Shown here piece after piece: positions 22,427 to 30,542 of a DNA stretch of 50,894 nt (position 1 is the first letter of the stretch; every line of letters starts with the position of its first letter). Under the pieces are notes generated by a model. The model saw nothing but the letters and a program-made list of their open reading frames with translations, searched no databases and was not told the origin of the DNA. Made by a program: the position numbers and the translations under genes. The stretch is from a virus. The stretch covers positions 1 to 50,894 of IMG/VR virus record IMGVR_UViG_3300027976_000055. One strand, given 5' to 3'.

Positions 22427-24405
22427 TAAATGGTTTGCTCCCATGCCTGTCGTGCCTCGTTGGCAACAACCTGGAATCTAACCTTGCCTAATACATTTGT
22501 GAATATTTCAACTATCTCGTTCCTAAAGTACTCATGACGGGCCTCTTCCCCGGAAACCGATGTCGCCCTAGTAATAGCGCTTCGGATTTGTGACTGTGTG
22601 TCCGTATTTATTTCTTTGATATTGAGCATATGGGTGTTGGCTTTCGCAAAAACCTCCGTTGCATCAACGGGCATTTGTTGCATCTCCATTGAATCCCTGA
22701 TGATTGCGGATAGAACGGGTTTGATGTCCTCGTCCATTTGTTTTCCCCAAACATCTATGCCGAAAATTGACTCTATGTCAAGGGTCCCAGCAAATAGCGC
22801 TTTTCTGGATTTAGCGCCTGCCGATTTTTCCGTAACCACTCGTTGCTGTCTTTCCAGAACCCGTTCAAGTGACCTGTCTAGGATTTGAGTCCACCGTTCA
22901 AGGGCATTTTCCATTTCTTCACTCTTGAACGACATCGGGCCGGATGCGACCGCCAACCCTGGCGGCGTTGGCTCAATTGCCGTCTCGGGGGCACCACCCG
23001 CAACCCCGGATGCTGCGGCAGCAAGTGCACCCGCCATGGTGCTGGGGTCAGGCGCCCCTTCTGTTGGTGGCAGGGCATCTGATGGCATTCCCGGTGGAGC
23101 CTCTGGTGGCATTCCAGGAGGAGGCGCACCGCCCTCTCCGCCCATCATCACTGGCGGTTCTTCCATCTTTTTCTTTGTGTTTGCAATTGGGGTTAGATTC
23201 GGGTTCATTAACAATGAATCCGCAAGGTCGGCATCTACTTCTTTTCTTCCGCTGGCAAGCCGATATTCGTTGACACTTATGAGACCCTGAGACAATTCAT
23301 CTTTTGAGTATCTTTCACGTTCCTGTTTGTAGAGTTGCAATACGGGGACCTCGCTTAAATCAAAGTCCACATAATTGTCGGGGTCAAGTTCGTCCAGGGC
23401 GCGAGCGAGTGGCTCAAGATGGGGCAACATTGTTTCCATCCAGAACACTCGGATTTCCTCGGCCGCATTGCTAAATGTTCTACCGGCCGCATTTCCAATA
23501 ACCGTTTCTGGCACGCCGAACGATGCGAGAATTTCCTCTTTGGTAATTTGCCGCATTTGAATATAAGCGGCATCTCGTGGTGATGCACTGGTGTCAACGT
23601 AATCGGCGCCATCGTCCGCAGAGAGAACCGTTGTCGTGCCCGTGTGTGCCAAATTACCTCTAAATCGATTCTTTAACTCATTCTTGTCGTCATCGCTGAT
23701 TTCGCCCTTGACCACGAGTATCCCGCCTGGGCGGCCATCGTTCATTAAAAAATTACGGTTGTAGAGTTTTGCAAAGGTCTCAATTTCAATGGCAATACCA
23801 GCCGACTCCATTGGGGTAAGTGAGAGATACGGGTCAAGCGGGTGAGGTCTGCGTACCCACACGACATCCTCCGGCCTCATGACGATTACCCCGCCGTTTG
23901 GCATTGTTACTTCATATCCGGAGACAAATTTCTTGGCATCAGGGATTGGCGCGGTGTGCTGCGGGGGGAGAAGGTTCAGTCCTATAATCTCGCCGTTGCG
24001 ACCCCGTACCTTTTCAATGAATGCGCCGCGCGTACCAAGCAGTAATTGGGATGAAAGCCGATAACGAAAGATGAATGAGTTTTCGCCAATGTTTGATTTG
24101 GTATTTAGAACCTCAAGAAGCGATGATTTCTTGGCGTTTTTGCGTGAGATTATTTCGCCATCGGGAGAGTTATCTTTTCGTAGCATGATGGGCAGGCGGG
24201 CCTGGTTGCCAGCAATGGCATCAATGCATCTTGCAACCCATGTAACTCGTTGCATCCCTTCTCTGTATGCACGTTCAATGTCCCATGAGTCCGTGTACGC
24301 CTTGCCAGCCAACCCCATGTTTTGTGCGATGGGCGCGCCAGGCCCAATCAGGGACTTTAGTGCCGATGGACCGAGGCCCTTGTTCCTAGACGAGTTCCAT
24401 GCCAT
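22426..24405 (-). CDS. Portal protein, HK97 family, with long C-terminal extension
   Basis: A 659-residue protein forming the ring at the capsid vertex through which DNA enters and leaves. The family core spans about residues 25-400: RVTWVARCIDAIAGNQARLP, then FRYRLSSQLLLGTRGAFIEK, LLPPQHTAPIPD, EDVVWVRRPHPLDPY, the phrase GRPGGILVVKGE, and FGVPETVIGNAAGRTFSNAA. A Pro/Gly/Met-rich linker (about 420-485) leads to a helical C-terminal domain (ERVLERQQRVVTEKSAGAKS, SIFGIDVWGKQMDEDIKPVL), which resembles C-terminal extensions of actinophage portals and may take part of a MuF-like role. It follows the small membrane protein by two bases and lacks a clear ribosome binding site, so translational coupling is likely. 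Confidence 0.92.
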   Translation of the reverse strand: MAWNSSRNKGLGPSALKSLIGPGAPIAQNMGLAGKAYTDSWDIERAYREGMQRVTWVARCIDAIAGNQARLPIMLRKDNSPDGEIISRKNAKKSSLLEVLNTKSNIGENSFIFRYRLSSQLLLGTRGAFIEKVRGRNGEIIGLNLLPPQHTAPIPDAKKFVSGYEVTMPNGGVIVMRPEDVVWVRRPHPLDPYLSLTPMESAGIAIEIETFAKLYNRNFLMNDGRPGGILVVKGEISDDDKNELKNRFRGNLAHTGTTTVLSADDGADYVDTSASPRDAAYIQMRQITKEEILASFGVPETVIGNAAGRTFSNAAEEIRVFWMETMLPHLEPLARALDELDPDNYVDFDLSEVPVLQLYKQERERYSKDELSQGLISVNEYRLASGRKEVDADLADSLLMNPNLTPIANTKKKMEEPPVMMGGEGGAPPPGMPPEAPPGMPSDALPPTEGAPDPSTMAGALAAAASGVAGGAPETAIEPTPPGLAVASGPMSFKSEEMENALERWTQILDRSLERVLERQQRVVTEKSAGAKSRKALFAGTLDIESIFGIDVWGKQMDEDIKPVLSAIIRDSMEMQQMPVDATEVFAKANTHMLNIKEINTDTQSQIRSAITRATSVSGEEARHEYFRNEIVEIFTNVLGKVRFQVVANEARQAWEQTI

Positions 24406-24407
24406 AT

Positions 24408-24590
24408 TTATTCAAGACCTAACAGAATTCCGAGAATCCCACATGTAATGCCAGCCACGATTAATCCCGCTGGGGGGAATATGAGACCAGCGCCTATAGC
24501 CGTACACAGTATAAATGATGCCATTAATAAATTTGTTACAGTATTGCGATTTTTTAATGCCGTTTTTGTGCCCTCGATGAATTTGTTCAT
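24408..24590 (-). CDS. Small membrane protein, first gene of the head operon
   Basis: A 60-residue protein with a short basic N-terminus (MNKFIEGTKTALKNRN) and two hydrophobic stretches, LLMASFILCTAIGAGLIF and AGLIVAGITCGILGILLG, joined by a Pro-containing turn. AAGGA stands six bases before the ATG. It is the promoter-proximal gene of the minus-strand head block, directly before the portal. Size and two predicted membrane segments would suit a holin or a small inner-membrane protein, but a separate holin candidate exists at 49802. The role is unknown. Confidence 0.55.
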   Translation of the reverse strand: MNKFIEGTKTALKNRNTVTNLLMASFILCTAIGAGLIFPPAGLIVAGITCGILGILLGLE

Positions 24591-24658
24591 AATTGTTCCT
24601 TACTACTGTAGTCCATTATCATGGTCTAACCTAGGAGGACACTGTAAACGGAGACACA
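24591..24658. promoter_or_regulatory. Divergent promoter region between head and terminase operons
   Basis: These 68 bp separate the minus-strand head block from the plus-strand terminase/tail block, so they or the gene edges beside them must hold start signals for both. They contain a small palindrome ACTAC-T-GTAGT (24602-24612), a minus-strand GATAAT, and a plus-strand TTATCA 17 bp after TTGTTC. GGAGGA and GGAGA lie before the terminase ATG. No box pair is clearly consensus. Confidence 0.4.
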
Positions 24659-25963
24659 ATGCCCGACTGGGAAAAAGTACTTGAATACCTCGAACCCAAG
24701 GAAGCACCGTATTGCCCTGAAGATGCGTCGCTAAACCAACGGGTGTTTCTCAGGTGTTACGCACTTGAGGCCCTATTCGGAGGTGCCGCAGGCGGCGGCA
24801 AATCCAGCGCCCTATTAATGGCGGCGCTTCAGTACGTAGATGTCCCTGGGTACTCTGCAATTTTGTTCAGGCGCACATTTGCCGACCTCTCGCTCCCCGG
24901 TGCTCTCATGGACCGTTTCCGAACATGGGTCGCAGCGTACGATGATGTCCACTGGAACAACAACAGTTTCATCGCCACATTCCCGTCTGGTGCTCGCGTA
25001 ACATTCGGTTACCTTAATAATAAAGATGACTATCTGCGTTATAAGGGCAGCGAATTTCAATTCATCGGAATGGACGAGGTTACGGAAATCCGAGAATCGG
25101 ACTATAGGTACCTGTTTTCTCGTTTGCGCCGTCCATCTGGCGGTCCGCTTTCACAGGTCCCGCTCAGGATGAGGTGTGCCTCAAACCCAGCGCCCAATTG
25201 GGTTAGACAGCGGTTCATCGTTGAGGGAATCTCCGAGAATCGCATATTTGTTCCGTCCAAATTGACGGATAACCCCGGAATTGATGCTGTCTCGTACCGA
25301 CAGGCCCTTCAAGCCCTGGACCCCGTTGAGAGAAAACGGCTTGAAGAGGGGGACTGGTGGGCGACAACCCTCGGCAGCCTATTTGACAGAACATCAATGG
25401 TCATTATGGACCAACATGAAATTCCGCAAATTACATCGTCTGCTAGAACGGTTAGATTTTGGGACCTTGCCGCCACCGAGCCAAGTTCCAGTAATCCGAA
25501 TCCCGACTGGACCGTTGGTACGTTGATGTTGTTTGACCAGGGCATATCGTACATTTTGGATGTCAAGCGCGCTCGGGTTAGCGGGGAGAAGGTCGAACAA
25601 TTGGTGAGTCAAACCGCCTATGAGGACGGTCATGGGGTTCCGGTCCGCATGGAGCAAGAACCGGGTTCGTCTGGTAAGGCTATTATTGACCAATATGCCA
25701 GATATATTCTTCCTGGGTTTGATTTTGGGGGGATGCGGGCAACGGGCGACAAATTAACCCGCGCCCGTCCATTTGCGGCTGCGGTCGCCAACGGCAACGT
25801 CAGGTTGCTTAGGGGGGCATGGTTGACGGCGTGGTTGGACGAATTATGCTCATTTCCTGAAGCCGTTGACCACGACGACCAAGTTGACTCTGCGACTGGT
25901 GCGTTTACACATTTAACCGGTTTGGGGTTGCCGCAGAGGAAAAGAGTGAGTATCATCTGTTAG
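24659..25963 (+). CDS. Terminase large subunit (ATPase and nuclease of DNA packaging)
   Basis: A 434-residue motor protein that docks on the portal, pumps DNA into the prohead and cuts the concatemer. The Walker A motif is GGAAGGGKSS at residues 41-50 with Lys48. The adenine/Q region precedes it. Walker B with the catalytic Glu is FQFIGMDEVTE near residue 139. A coupling motif CASNPAP follows near residue 178. The nuclease domain begins with VRFWDLAATE (Asp269) and ends with DHDDQVDSATGAF, which holds the last metal-binding Asp residues. The length is typical. No small terminase subunit is recognisable next to it. The ATG is preceded by GGAGA. It opens the plus-strand operon, which runs on into recombination genes. 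Confidence 0.95.
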   Translation: MPDWEKVLEYLEPKEAPYCPEDASLNQRVFLRCYALEALFGGAAGGGKSSALLMAALQYVDVPGYSAILFRRTFADLSLPGALMDRFRTWVAAYDDVHWNNNSFIATFPSGARVTFGYLNNKDDYLRYKGSEFQFIGMDEVTEIRESDYRYLFSRLRRPSGGPLSQVPLRMRCASNPAPNWVRQRFIVEGISENRIFVPSKLTDNPGIDAVSYRQALQALDPVERKRLEEGDWWATTLGSLFDRTSMVIMDQHEIPQITSSARTVRFWDLAATEPSSSNPNPDWTVGTLMLFDQGISYILDVKRARVSGEKVEQLVSQTAYEDGHGVPVRMEQEPGSSGKAIIDQYARYILPGFDFGGMRATGDKLTRARPFAAAVANGNVRLLRGAWLTAWLDELCSFPEAVDHDDQVDSATGAFTHLTGLGLPQRKRVSIIC

Positions 25964-25984
25964 TAACTTATTAGAAGGGTGAAC

Positions 25985-26491
25985 ATGTTAAAAGAGCGCA
26001 TTAAACAGATAAGCGATTTACTCATGGAACTAGACCGCGAGATTGGTCTTTATACAGCGACAAAGCCACCGGCTGAAGAAGCCTGCGAACTATTGGTTCA
26101 GTTGCATCAAGCAAAAGCCGACATGAGGGTTGTGTATGATGGTTTCTCGCACGGTGTGAGCCAGGTCATGCAGGACAACGCATCAATATTCGTCAGCGGT
26201 AGCGAAGTGGAAAAAAGTTATAGCACCAAACGAACCGGGTGGCAACACAAAGATTTAGCGCGAGTGGTGGCGGGGAAGTTGTATCAGATGTCCATTGATA
26301 TGGACACGGGTGAGGTTCAGGTCAGCCCCGGTGACCTAATTGCACAACTGCTTGATTACGTGCAGCCCGCGTACTGGAAAGTGACGGCGCTCCAAAAATT
26401 AGGTCTGAATGCAGATAACTACTGTATTGCGGGAGAAACAAAAGTAAGTATCATTATCCGAAAGGGAGGACAAGGGCATGACAACAACTGA
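25985..26491 (+). CDS. Conserved-looking phage protein of unknown function beside the annealing protein
   Basis: A 168-residue protein with a helical first half (LKERIKQISDLLMELDREIG) and then KSYSTKRTGWQHKDLARVVA, SIDMDTGEVQVSPGDLIAQL and a C-terminal WKVTALQKLGLNADNYC. I have the impression that the STKRTGW...LGLNADNYC pattern is common in phages next to recombination genes, but I know of no function. An in-frame GTG six bases earlier (25979) is possible; the ATG at 25985 is chosen because GAAGG lies six bases before it. It overlaps the Rad52-like gene by 14 bases. Confidence 0.55.
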   Translation: MLKERIKQISDLLMELDREIGLYTATKPPAEEACELLVQLHQAKADMRVVYDGFSHGVSQVMQDNASIFVSGSEVEKSYSTKRTGWQHKDLARVVAGKLYQMSIDMDTGEVQVSPGDLIAQLLDYVQPAYWKVTALQKLGLNADNYCIAGETKVSIIIRKGGQGHDNN

Positions 26492-27149
26492 TATATATCA
26501 GCAATTAACTGAGGCATTCCCACCAGAAATGGAACGGAACTTAAGCAAGGGGGGCACGAACCTCACCTACATCCCAGTGAGCGAGGTAATCAACCGATTG
26601 AATAAAACCCTCGGCGTCGACCAGTGGTCTTTCACGGTAGAGATGTGCGAACGCGATGCAATTGATACTGATTTCGTAATCGCTCGTGTTCGCCTTGTAT
26701 GGAATACCGTCCCCGAGAGTGAGGGTGCATATGCTCGGCGCGTGGTGCGCGACGGAATTGGTGGGCAAAAAATTAACCGCACCAAAGCTGGTGCCATCGT
26801 TGATTTGGGCAATGACTACAAGGGCGCGGTGTCGGATGCTTTGAAAAAGGCAGCACAAACACTTGGCGTTGCTTTGTACTTGGCTCGCTCTGATGATGCG
26901 ATAGAGATTGAGCTAGCGATGGACGCACCGGCTGTATCGGACGAAGCGATTGAAGCATTCAATACGATTGTGGCACTAAGCAAAACTTTCAACAAGGAAC
27001 AGAAAGATGAGATGAACAGCAAGTGGCTTGAGATTGCAGGAGACCTGCCAAAGCCTCGTAAGGCAACCGACGCCCCCGTGGAGATGCTCAAGGCACTCCA
27101 TGACGAGGCAGTAAGGTTGTCCTTCCATGGAACTCTCATCACAAAGTAA
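26478..27149 (+). CDS. Rad52/Rad22-like single-strand annealing protein
   Basis: A 223-residue protein. The first 140 residues match the Rad52/Rad22 annealing core of phages: NLSKGGTNLTYIPVSEVINR, then WSFTVEMCERD, and VDLGNDYKGAVSDALKKAAQ followed by TLGVALYLARSD. Such proteins bind single strands and pair complementary DNA during phage recombination and concatemer formation. The C-terminal 80 residues are helical and variable, as usual. The ATG has GGGAGGA seven bases upstream. The following PD-(D/E)XK nuclease would supply the strand resection this kind of annealing needs, and the RuvC-like resolvase downstream completes a recombination set. Confidence 0.85.
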   Translation: MTTTDIYQQLTEAFPPEMERNLSKGGTNLTYIPVSEVINRLNKTLGVDQWSFTVEMCERDAIDTDFVIARVRLVWNTVPESEGAYARRVVRDGIGGQKINRTKAGAIVDLGNDYKGAVSDALKKAAQTLGVALYLARSDDAIEIELAMDAPAVSDEAIEAFNTIVALSKTFNKEQKDEMNSKWLEIAGDLPKPRKATDAPVEMLKALHDEAVRLSFHGTLITK

Positions 27150-27948
27150 ATTACCTGACCCAATAAACCCACCGCCGTATTTATCGGCATCTTCTATTTC
27201 AACATGGAAGCAATGCAAACTTAAATACAAGTACAGCAGGCTGGACAAAATCCCCGAGGGGACTAGTGAAGCGCTGTTGATGGGTTCGTTTGTGCACGAG
27301 GTCTTGGAGCACTTTTATGCACGCCCTGCGGGTGAGCGTAATTTAGCAAACGCTAAAGCAATGTGTTCCTATGTGTGGACAAAATCCGAATGGGGCGAAC
27401 AGGTCAAACAGGTCCTCTCTACTGGTGGACAGGTGCGACAGTTCCGATGGAATTCGTGGTGGTGTCTAGAAAACCTATGGATTATAGAGAATCCCGAGTT
27501 GATTGTTCCGGCGGGTATTGAGATTGAAGTCAACGGCCCAATTGGCGGGAGTGTTCCCGTTAAGGGATTTGTTGACAGGTACTCATTAACAGATGCGGGT
27601 GCATTGAGGATTAGCGATTACAAAACCGGCAAGGCCCCAAAGAAAAAAGAATGGCTTGACGAAAAATGGTATCAATTAACAATTTATGCCATATTGCTAA
27701 AGGCAAAAACCAATTTACCTATTGAAGAGTTGGAGTTACTATTCCTTAAAGAAGCCATAAAATTCACCAAAAAACCAACGGAACGGGAAATTGATGAAGT
27801 CGCATCGGACATCGTTGCGGTTCACGCCGACATCTTAAGCGCATGCGAAACACGAGAGTTCCCAACAACGGTATCAAAACTATGTAATTGGTGCTCGTTT
27901 AAGCCAATCTGCCCGGCACACAACAAACCACGGAAAGCACTTGTATGA
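27127..27948 (+). CDS. PD-(D/E)XK nuclease, RecB/Cas4-like, probable 4Fe-4S protein
   Basis: A 273-residue exonuclease-type protein. YLSASSISTWKQCKLKYKY carries the first Cys (Cys30). LMGSFVHEVLEHFY gives the His57-Glu58 pair of the GxxxH motif. LRISDYKTGKAPKKK near residue 160 holds the catalytic Asp and the Asp-Tyr-Lys motif. KWYQLTIYAILL is the QxxxY motif. The end, KLCNWCSFKPICPAH, supplies three more Cys, so together with Cys30 a Cas4/AddB-like iron-sulfur cluster is expected. It probably resects ends for the Rad52-like partner, with which it overlaps by 23 bases. It overlaps the next gene by four bases. Confidence 0.88.
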   Translation: MELSSQSKLPDPINPPPYLSASSISTWKQCKLKYKYSRLDKIPEGTSEALLMGSFVHEVLEHFYARPAGERNLANAKAMCSYVWTKSEWGEQVKQVLSTGGQVRQFRWNSWWCLENLWIIENPELIVPAGIEIEVNGPIGGSVPVKGFVDRYSLTDAGALRISDYKTGKAPKKKEWLDEKWYQLTIYAILLKAKTNLPIEELELLFLKEAIKFTKKPTEREIDEVASDIVAVHADILSACETREFPTTVSKLCNWCSFKPICPAHNKPRKALV

Positions 27949-28454
27949 CAAACGAAACTTTTGTAAAATTGGTAGCGGAAGAAGTCAAAAATAAACTATC
28001 CCCCATGCAGCGCGCCGTGCTATTACAAAAAGAGAATTGGGGGGGCTGGCGAGATGCCCTGGTGTCTCTAGCGTCAAACCTTGAGTCGCAGATACAACAA
28101 ATTAATGCTGATGAAAAAACGGACAAAGAGCGCTACGCGGCATTCGGGTCTGACGGAGAAAAATTAATGCACGAGTCATCGCATGCCTACAAAAGTAGAG
28201 CCTCAAAAATCAACAGGTTTAAATTCCATGTTGAAAGACGTCTTGACGATGTAACCAAGATGATTGAAACCGATGTAGTCCTTGAATCAGCCGGATGGGA
28301 TGATGTCGCTTTCTATCGGCGCGCCATCAACGAACATAGAGTTCTGTTACGAGAGTACGACCTTGAAGAAACCCCTATTGACAAGGCCCTCTGGGCCGCG
28401 CTTGATAAAAAATGGGAGTTTGATACGGTGGCAATGGTTTTTAATGATTCGTAG
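27945..28454 (+). CDS. Coiled-coil-rich protein of unknown function in the recombination cassette
   Basis: A 169-residue, highly helical, charged protein. Segments such as LVSLASNLESQIQQINADEK and NRFKFHVERRLDDVTKMIET suggest coiled coils. It overlaps the nuclease gene by four bases (ATGA) and the HNH gene by eleven, so the three are co-translated. No catalytic motif is visible. A role as partner of the recombination proteins is possible from location only. Confidence 0.5.
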   Translation: MTNETFVKLVAEEVKNKLSPMQRAVLLQKENWGGWRDALVSLASNLESQIQQINADEKTDKERYAAFGSDGEKLMHESSHAYKSRASKINRFKFHVERRLDDVTKMIETDVVLESAGWDDVAFYRRAINEHRVLLREYDLEETPIDKALWAALDKKWEFDTVAMVFNDS

Positions 28455-28752
28455 ACGGAGTGCAAAAAAAGAAGAAGAATACAAACTGCGCCGTCCATTC
28501 GTTGCCGAGATTCTTTCTTTATATCCGACTTGTCAGGCGTGCCCGATATTTGCCAAACATGATGAAAAAGTTACATACGTGTGCAGATATTCTACCGATG
28601 TGCATGAACTCAAAAGGCGCTCACAGGGCGGTTCAATACTTGACCCAGCTAATGTCCTCGCGGTTTGCAGACCCTGTCACGCGCGAATTGGGAATTATCC
28701 CCAATTGGCATTTGACCTGGGCTTAGCGAAGCACGGATGGGAAGCCGACTGA
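28444..28752 (+). CDS. HNH endonuclease-like protein
   Basis: The start is set at the ATG at 28444, overlapping the previous gene by eleven bases, giving 102 residues. A longer in-frame start at 28282 would overlap by more than 170 bases and is unlikely. The motif set is complete: a Cys30-x-x-Cys33 knuckle, TDVHELKRRSQGGS with the central His54, LDPANVLAVC with Asn70, and CRPCHARIG with Cys75, Cys78 and the final His79. HNH proteins nick or cut DNA. Here, away from introns and inside a recombination operon, it may help process DNA ends or packaging substrates. A homing role is less likely. Confidence 0.8.
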   Translation: MIRRRSAKKEEEYKLRRPFVAEILSLYPTCQACPIFAKHDEKVTYVCRYSTDVHELKRRSQGGSILDPANVLAVCRPCHARIGNYPQLAFDLGLAKHGWEAD

Positions 28753-28766
28753 GGCACGGATATACT

Positions 28767-28839
28767 AAGTGTACATTTAAATAAATTATAAAAAAAGTCA
28801 ATGGCTTACACTTTTGAGGGTAACTCGTTATGTACACTT
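28767..28839. promoter_or_regulatory. Widely spaced perfect 10-bp inverted repeat
   Basis: AAGTGTACAT at 28767-28776 and its exact inverted copy ATGTACACTT at 28830-28839, 53 bp apart, in the 172-bp gap between the HNH and RuvC-like genes. The spacer is AT-rich. Paired sites at this distance could be an operator read by a dimeric or looping regulator, or bring an mRNA hairpin together. No protein candidate is evident. Confidence 0.35.
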
Positions 28840-28862
28840 GTAATCCTTAGGACCGTTATAGG

Positions 28863-28900
28863 CGAAAAAACTGGGTGAGGAAACTTGCTCAGTTTTTTCG
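28863..28900. terminator. Strong intrinsic terminator, probably bidirectional
   Basis: A stem CTGGGTGAG paired with CTTGCTCAG through G-C, A-T and three G-T wobble pairs, closed by a GAAA tetraloop. An A6 run lies on the left and a T6 run on the right, themselves extending the stem. The T-run gives a terminator for the plus strand and the A-run one for the minus strand. It would end the terminase/recombination transcript and separate it from the RuvC-like gene, which begins 25 bp later and would need its own promoter or readthrough. Confidence 0.75.
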
Positions 28901-28924
28901 TCCGTTGGATTAGTATTCGTAGTC

Positions 28925-29452
28925 ATGAACCTGCTTGCATTGGACCTTTCCCTTGTCTCAACGGGATATTGCCACAACGGGGTGACGGGTGTGCTCGGAA
29001 CCCCAAAGCGCGGTGTTGAGCGTCTGGTTGTATTATCGGAAGCAATTTCTGACCTTATTCGTGAATTCTCTATTGATGTCGTGGTAATCGAGGGTTATTC
29101 GTTTGCCTCCCGAAGCGGTCAGGCGTTTTCAATCGGCGAACTGGGCGGGGCGGTTAGGGTGGTCATACATAAATTGGGGATTCCATACATTGAGGTGCCA
29201 CCAACCTGTAGGGCAAAATTTGCTACGGGCAAAGGTAATGCATCCAAAAACGAAGTTGTTTCGGCGGTGTCTGCCCGAACTGGGATTGTGTGGCAAAACC
29301 CTGGTGCCGACGACAAATGTGATGCGTGGATTCTGGAAGAGATGGCGCGTTGCTATTTGGGGTTGAGCCAAATTGAATGGCCAAAGGTCAATAAAGAAGG
29401 CTTAAAGGCAGTAGATTGGTCTTCACTAGATGTTTCACGAAAGGATAACTAG
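28925..29452 (+). CDS. RuvC-like Holliday junction resolvase
   Basis: A 175-residue RNase H-fold nuclease. MNLLALDLSLVSTGY gives the first catalytic Asp (Asp7), VVVIEGYSF the Glu (Glu56), and GADDKCDAWILEEMAR the closing Asp pair. Between them VPPTCRAKFATGKGNASKN is the usual Lys-bearing loop. Phage RuvC-like enzymes cut four-way junctions so that branched concatemers can be packaged. The length equals typical RuvC. The gene follows a strong terminator and has no good ribosome binding site. FASR in GYSFASRSGQ belongs to the resolvase fold and is not one of the polyprotein motifs. Confidence 0.85.
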   Translation: MNLLALDLSLVSTGYCHNGVTGVLGTPKRGVERLVVLSEAISDLIREFSIDVVVIEGYSFASRSGQAFSIGELGGAVRVVIHKLGIPYIEVPPTCRAKFATGKGNASKNEVVSAVSARTGIVWQNPGADDKCDAWILEEMARCYLGLSQIEWPKVNKEGLKAVDWSSLDVSRKDN

Positions 29453-29454
29453 AC

Positions 29455-29790
29455 ATGCGGAGCGCGCCTATTAGTCAGGTGGAAATTGAGCAAGAGATAT
29501 TGCGGTTTCTTAAAGAACTAGAGAGTCACACTGAGGCATTTGAAACCCTCGCCGTCGACGGTGCCAAAAAGGATTCCAGGCTTAAGGGCGCATGGGCGAC
29601 AGAATATCTTTCCGCAAAGGGTTCAATCCGCGAGCGCGAGGCATGGGCCGACTATAAACTTGCCGACCAAGACTTTGAATCTAAAATCGCCGAGGCGCTT
29701 GTTAAGGCAAAGAGGGAAAAATTGCTATCCCTGCGTACGAGTATTGACGCACTGCGAACCCTTAATGCAAATGTGAGGGCGCAGGTATGA
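29455..29790 (+). CDS. Small helical phage protein of unknown function
   Basis: A 111-residue, almost fully helical and charged protein (SQVEIEQEILRFLKELESHT, ESKIAEALVKAKREKLLSLR). Its layout of a long helix, a short KGSIREREAWAD turn and a second long helix is one I associate with small proteins near phage recombination genes, with no known function. It overlaps the ParB-like gene by four bases and lies two bases after the resolvase, so it is part of the same transcript. Confidence 0.5.
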   Translation: MRSAPISQVEIEQEILRFLKELESHTEAFETLAVDGAKKDSRLKGAWATEYLSAKGSIREREAWADYKLADQDFESKIAEALVKAKREKLLSLRTSIDALRTLNANVRAQV

Positions 29791-30542
29791 AGGGTAATAT
29801 CCACGAGTCATTATCTGGCCTTGCCGTTCCGGTTTCGTCACTCAAGCCGCTTGAGAACAATCCCCACAAGGGTGATGTTGATGCCATTGTCGCGTCTTAT
29901 TATGAATTCGGACAAATCAAACCGATAGTCGCTCGGCGCAACGATGACGGTACGGCAACCGTCATCGCTGGCAACCACCAATTATTAGCGGCGATAAGGC
30001 TTGGATGGGAAGACATTGCATGTATATTTTTTGAAGGTGATGAGTCTCGGGCTATTGCTTTTGCGATTGCGGACAACCGGACCACTCAGTTGGGTGAGAC
30101 CGATGAAGCCATGCTCTCGGGCTTGTTACTGGAAATCTCCGATGAGTTTTCTGAACTGATGGCAGGGCTCGGATGGGACGAGTTTGATATTGCTGCACTT
30201 GAAGAGATGTCCTCAATAGAAGAAAGCGACCTTGCAACAAGTACGTCGTTTACCCCCCCAATCATCCAGCGCCCAGTGTCTGAACTCGTCAAGGAAATGA
30301 ACGGGAGCCTTGAAGCAACGGATGAGTTTTCGCATGCCGAGATGGCAGCCACTGGGAGCACGGTCGCAACTGGCTCTAAATCCGCCAATGCAATTGTCCA
30401 ATACACGATTGTCTTTGATGCTGTTGAGCAACAGGCTAAGTGGTACGCGTTTATTCGGTGGCTTAGAAGTAGCCCGTCAATTGACGGCAACACAACTTCG
30501 GAAAGATTGATGAATTTCATCGCCGAGCACTGCGAAATTTAG
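29787..30542 (+). CDS. ParB/Srx-fold protein, first of two flanking the PAPS-reductase-like gene
   Basis: A 251-residue protein. Residues 15-110 are the ParB N-terminal fold: LKPLENNPHKGDVDAIVASY, the phrase FGQIKPIVARR, and VIAGNHQLLAAIRLGWEDIA, followed by AFAIADNRTTQLGE. ParB-fold domains bind DNA and hydrolyse nucleotides, and stand-alone phage versions are often linked to DNA modification or nuclease activity. The C-terminal 100 residues have no recognised fold. The stop TAG shares its G with the GTG start of the next gene, so the two proteins are made together. An IbrB-like role beside the IbrA-like neighbour is a reasonable comparison. Confidence 0.82.
   Translation: MKGNIHESLSGLAVPVSSLKPLENNPHKGDVDAIVASYYEFGQIKPIVARRNDDGTATVIAGNHQLLAAIRLGWEDIACIFFEGDESRAIAFAIADNRTTQLGETDEAMLSGLLLEISDEFSELMAGLGWDEFDIAALEEMSSIEESDLATSTSFTPPIIQRPVSELVKEMNGSLEATDEFSHAEMAATGSTVATGSKSANAIVQYTIVFDAVEQQAKWYAFIRWLRSSPSIDGNTTSERLMNFIAEHCEI

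Noticed and set aside
24408-24590. The small membrane protein before the portal as the lysis holin
   Set aside because: It sits at the start of the head operon far from other lysis-type genes, and a better placed two-span candidate exists at 49802-50017. The possibility is not excluded.
28444-28752. HNH gene as a homing endonuclease in an intron
   Set aside because: It overlaps the upstream gene in an operon-like manner, and no interrupted gene or intron core is seen around it.
29090-29130. FASRS in the RuvC-like resolvase as a further polyprotein motif
   Set aside because: It directly follows the catalytic Glu strand (VVVIEGYSF) and is part of the resolvase fold, without the acidic/Gly lead-in and without a module border.
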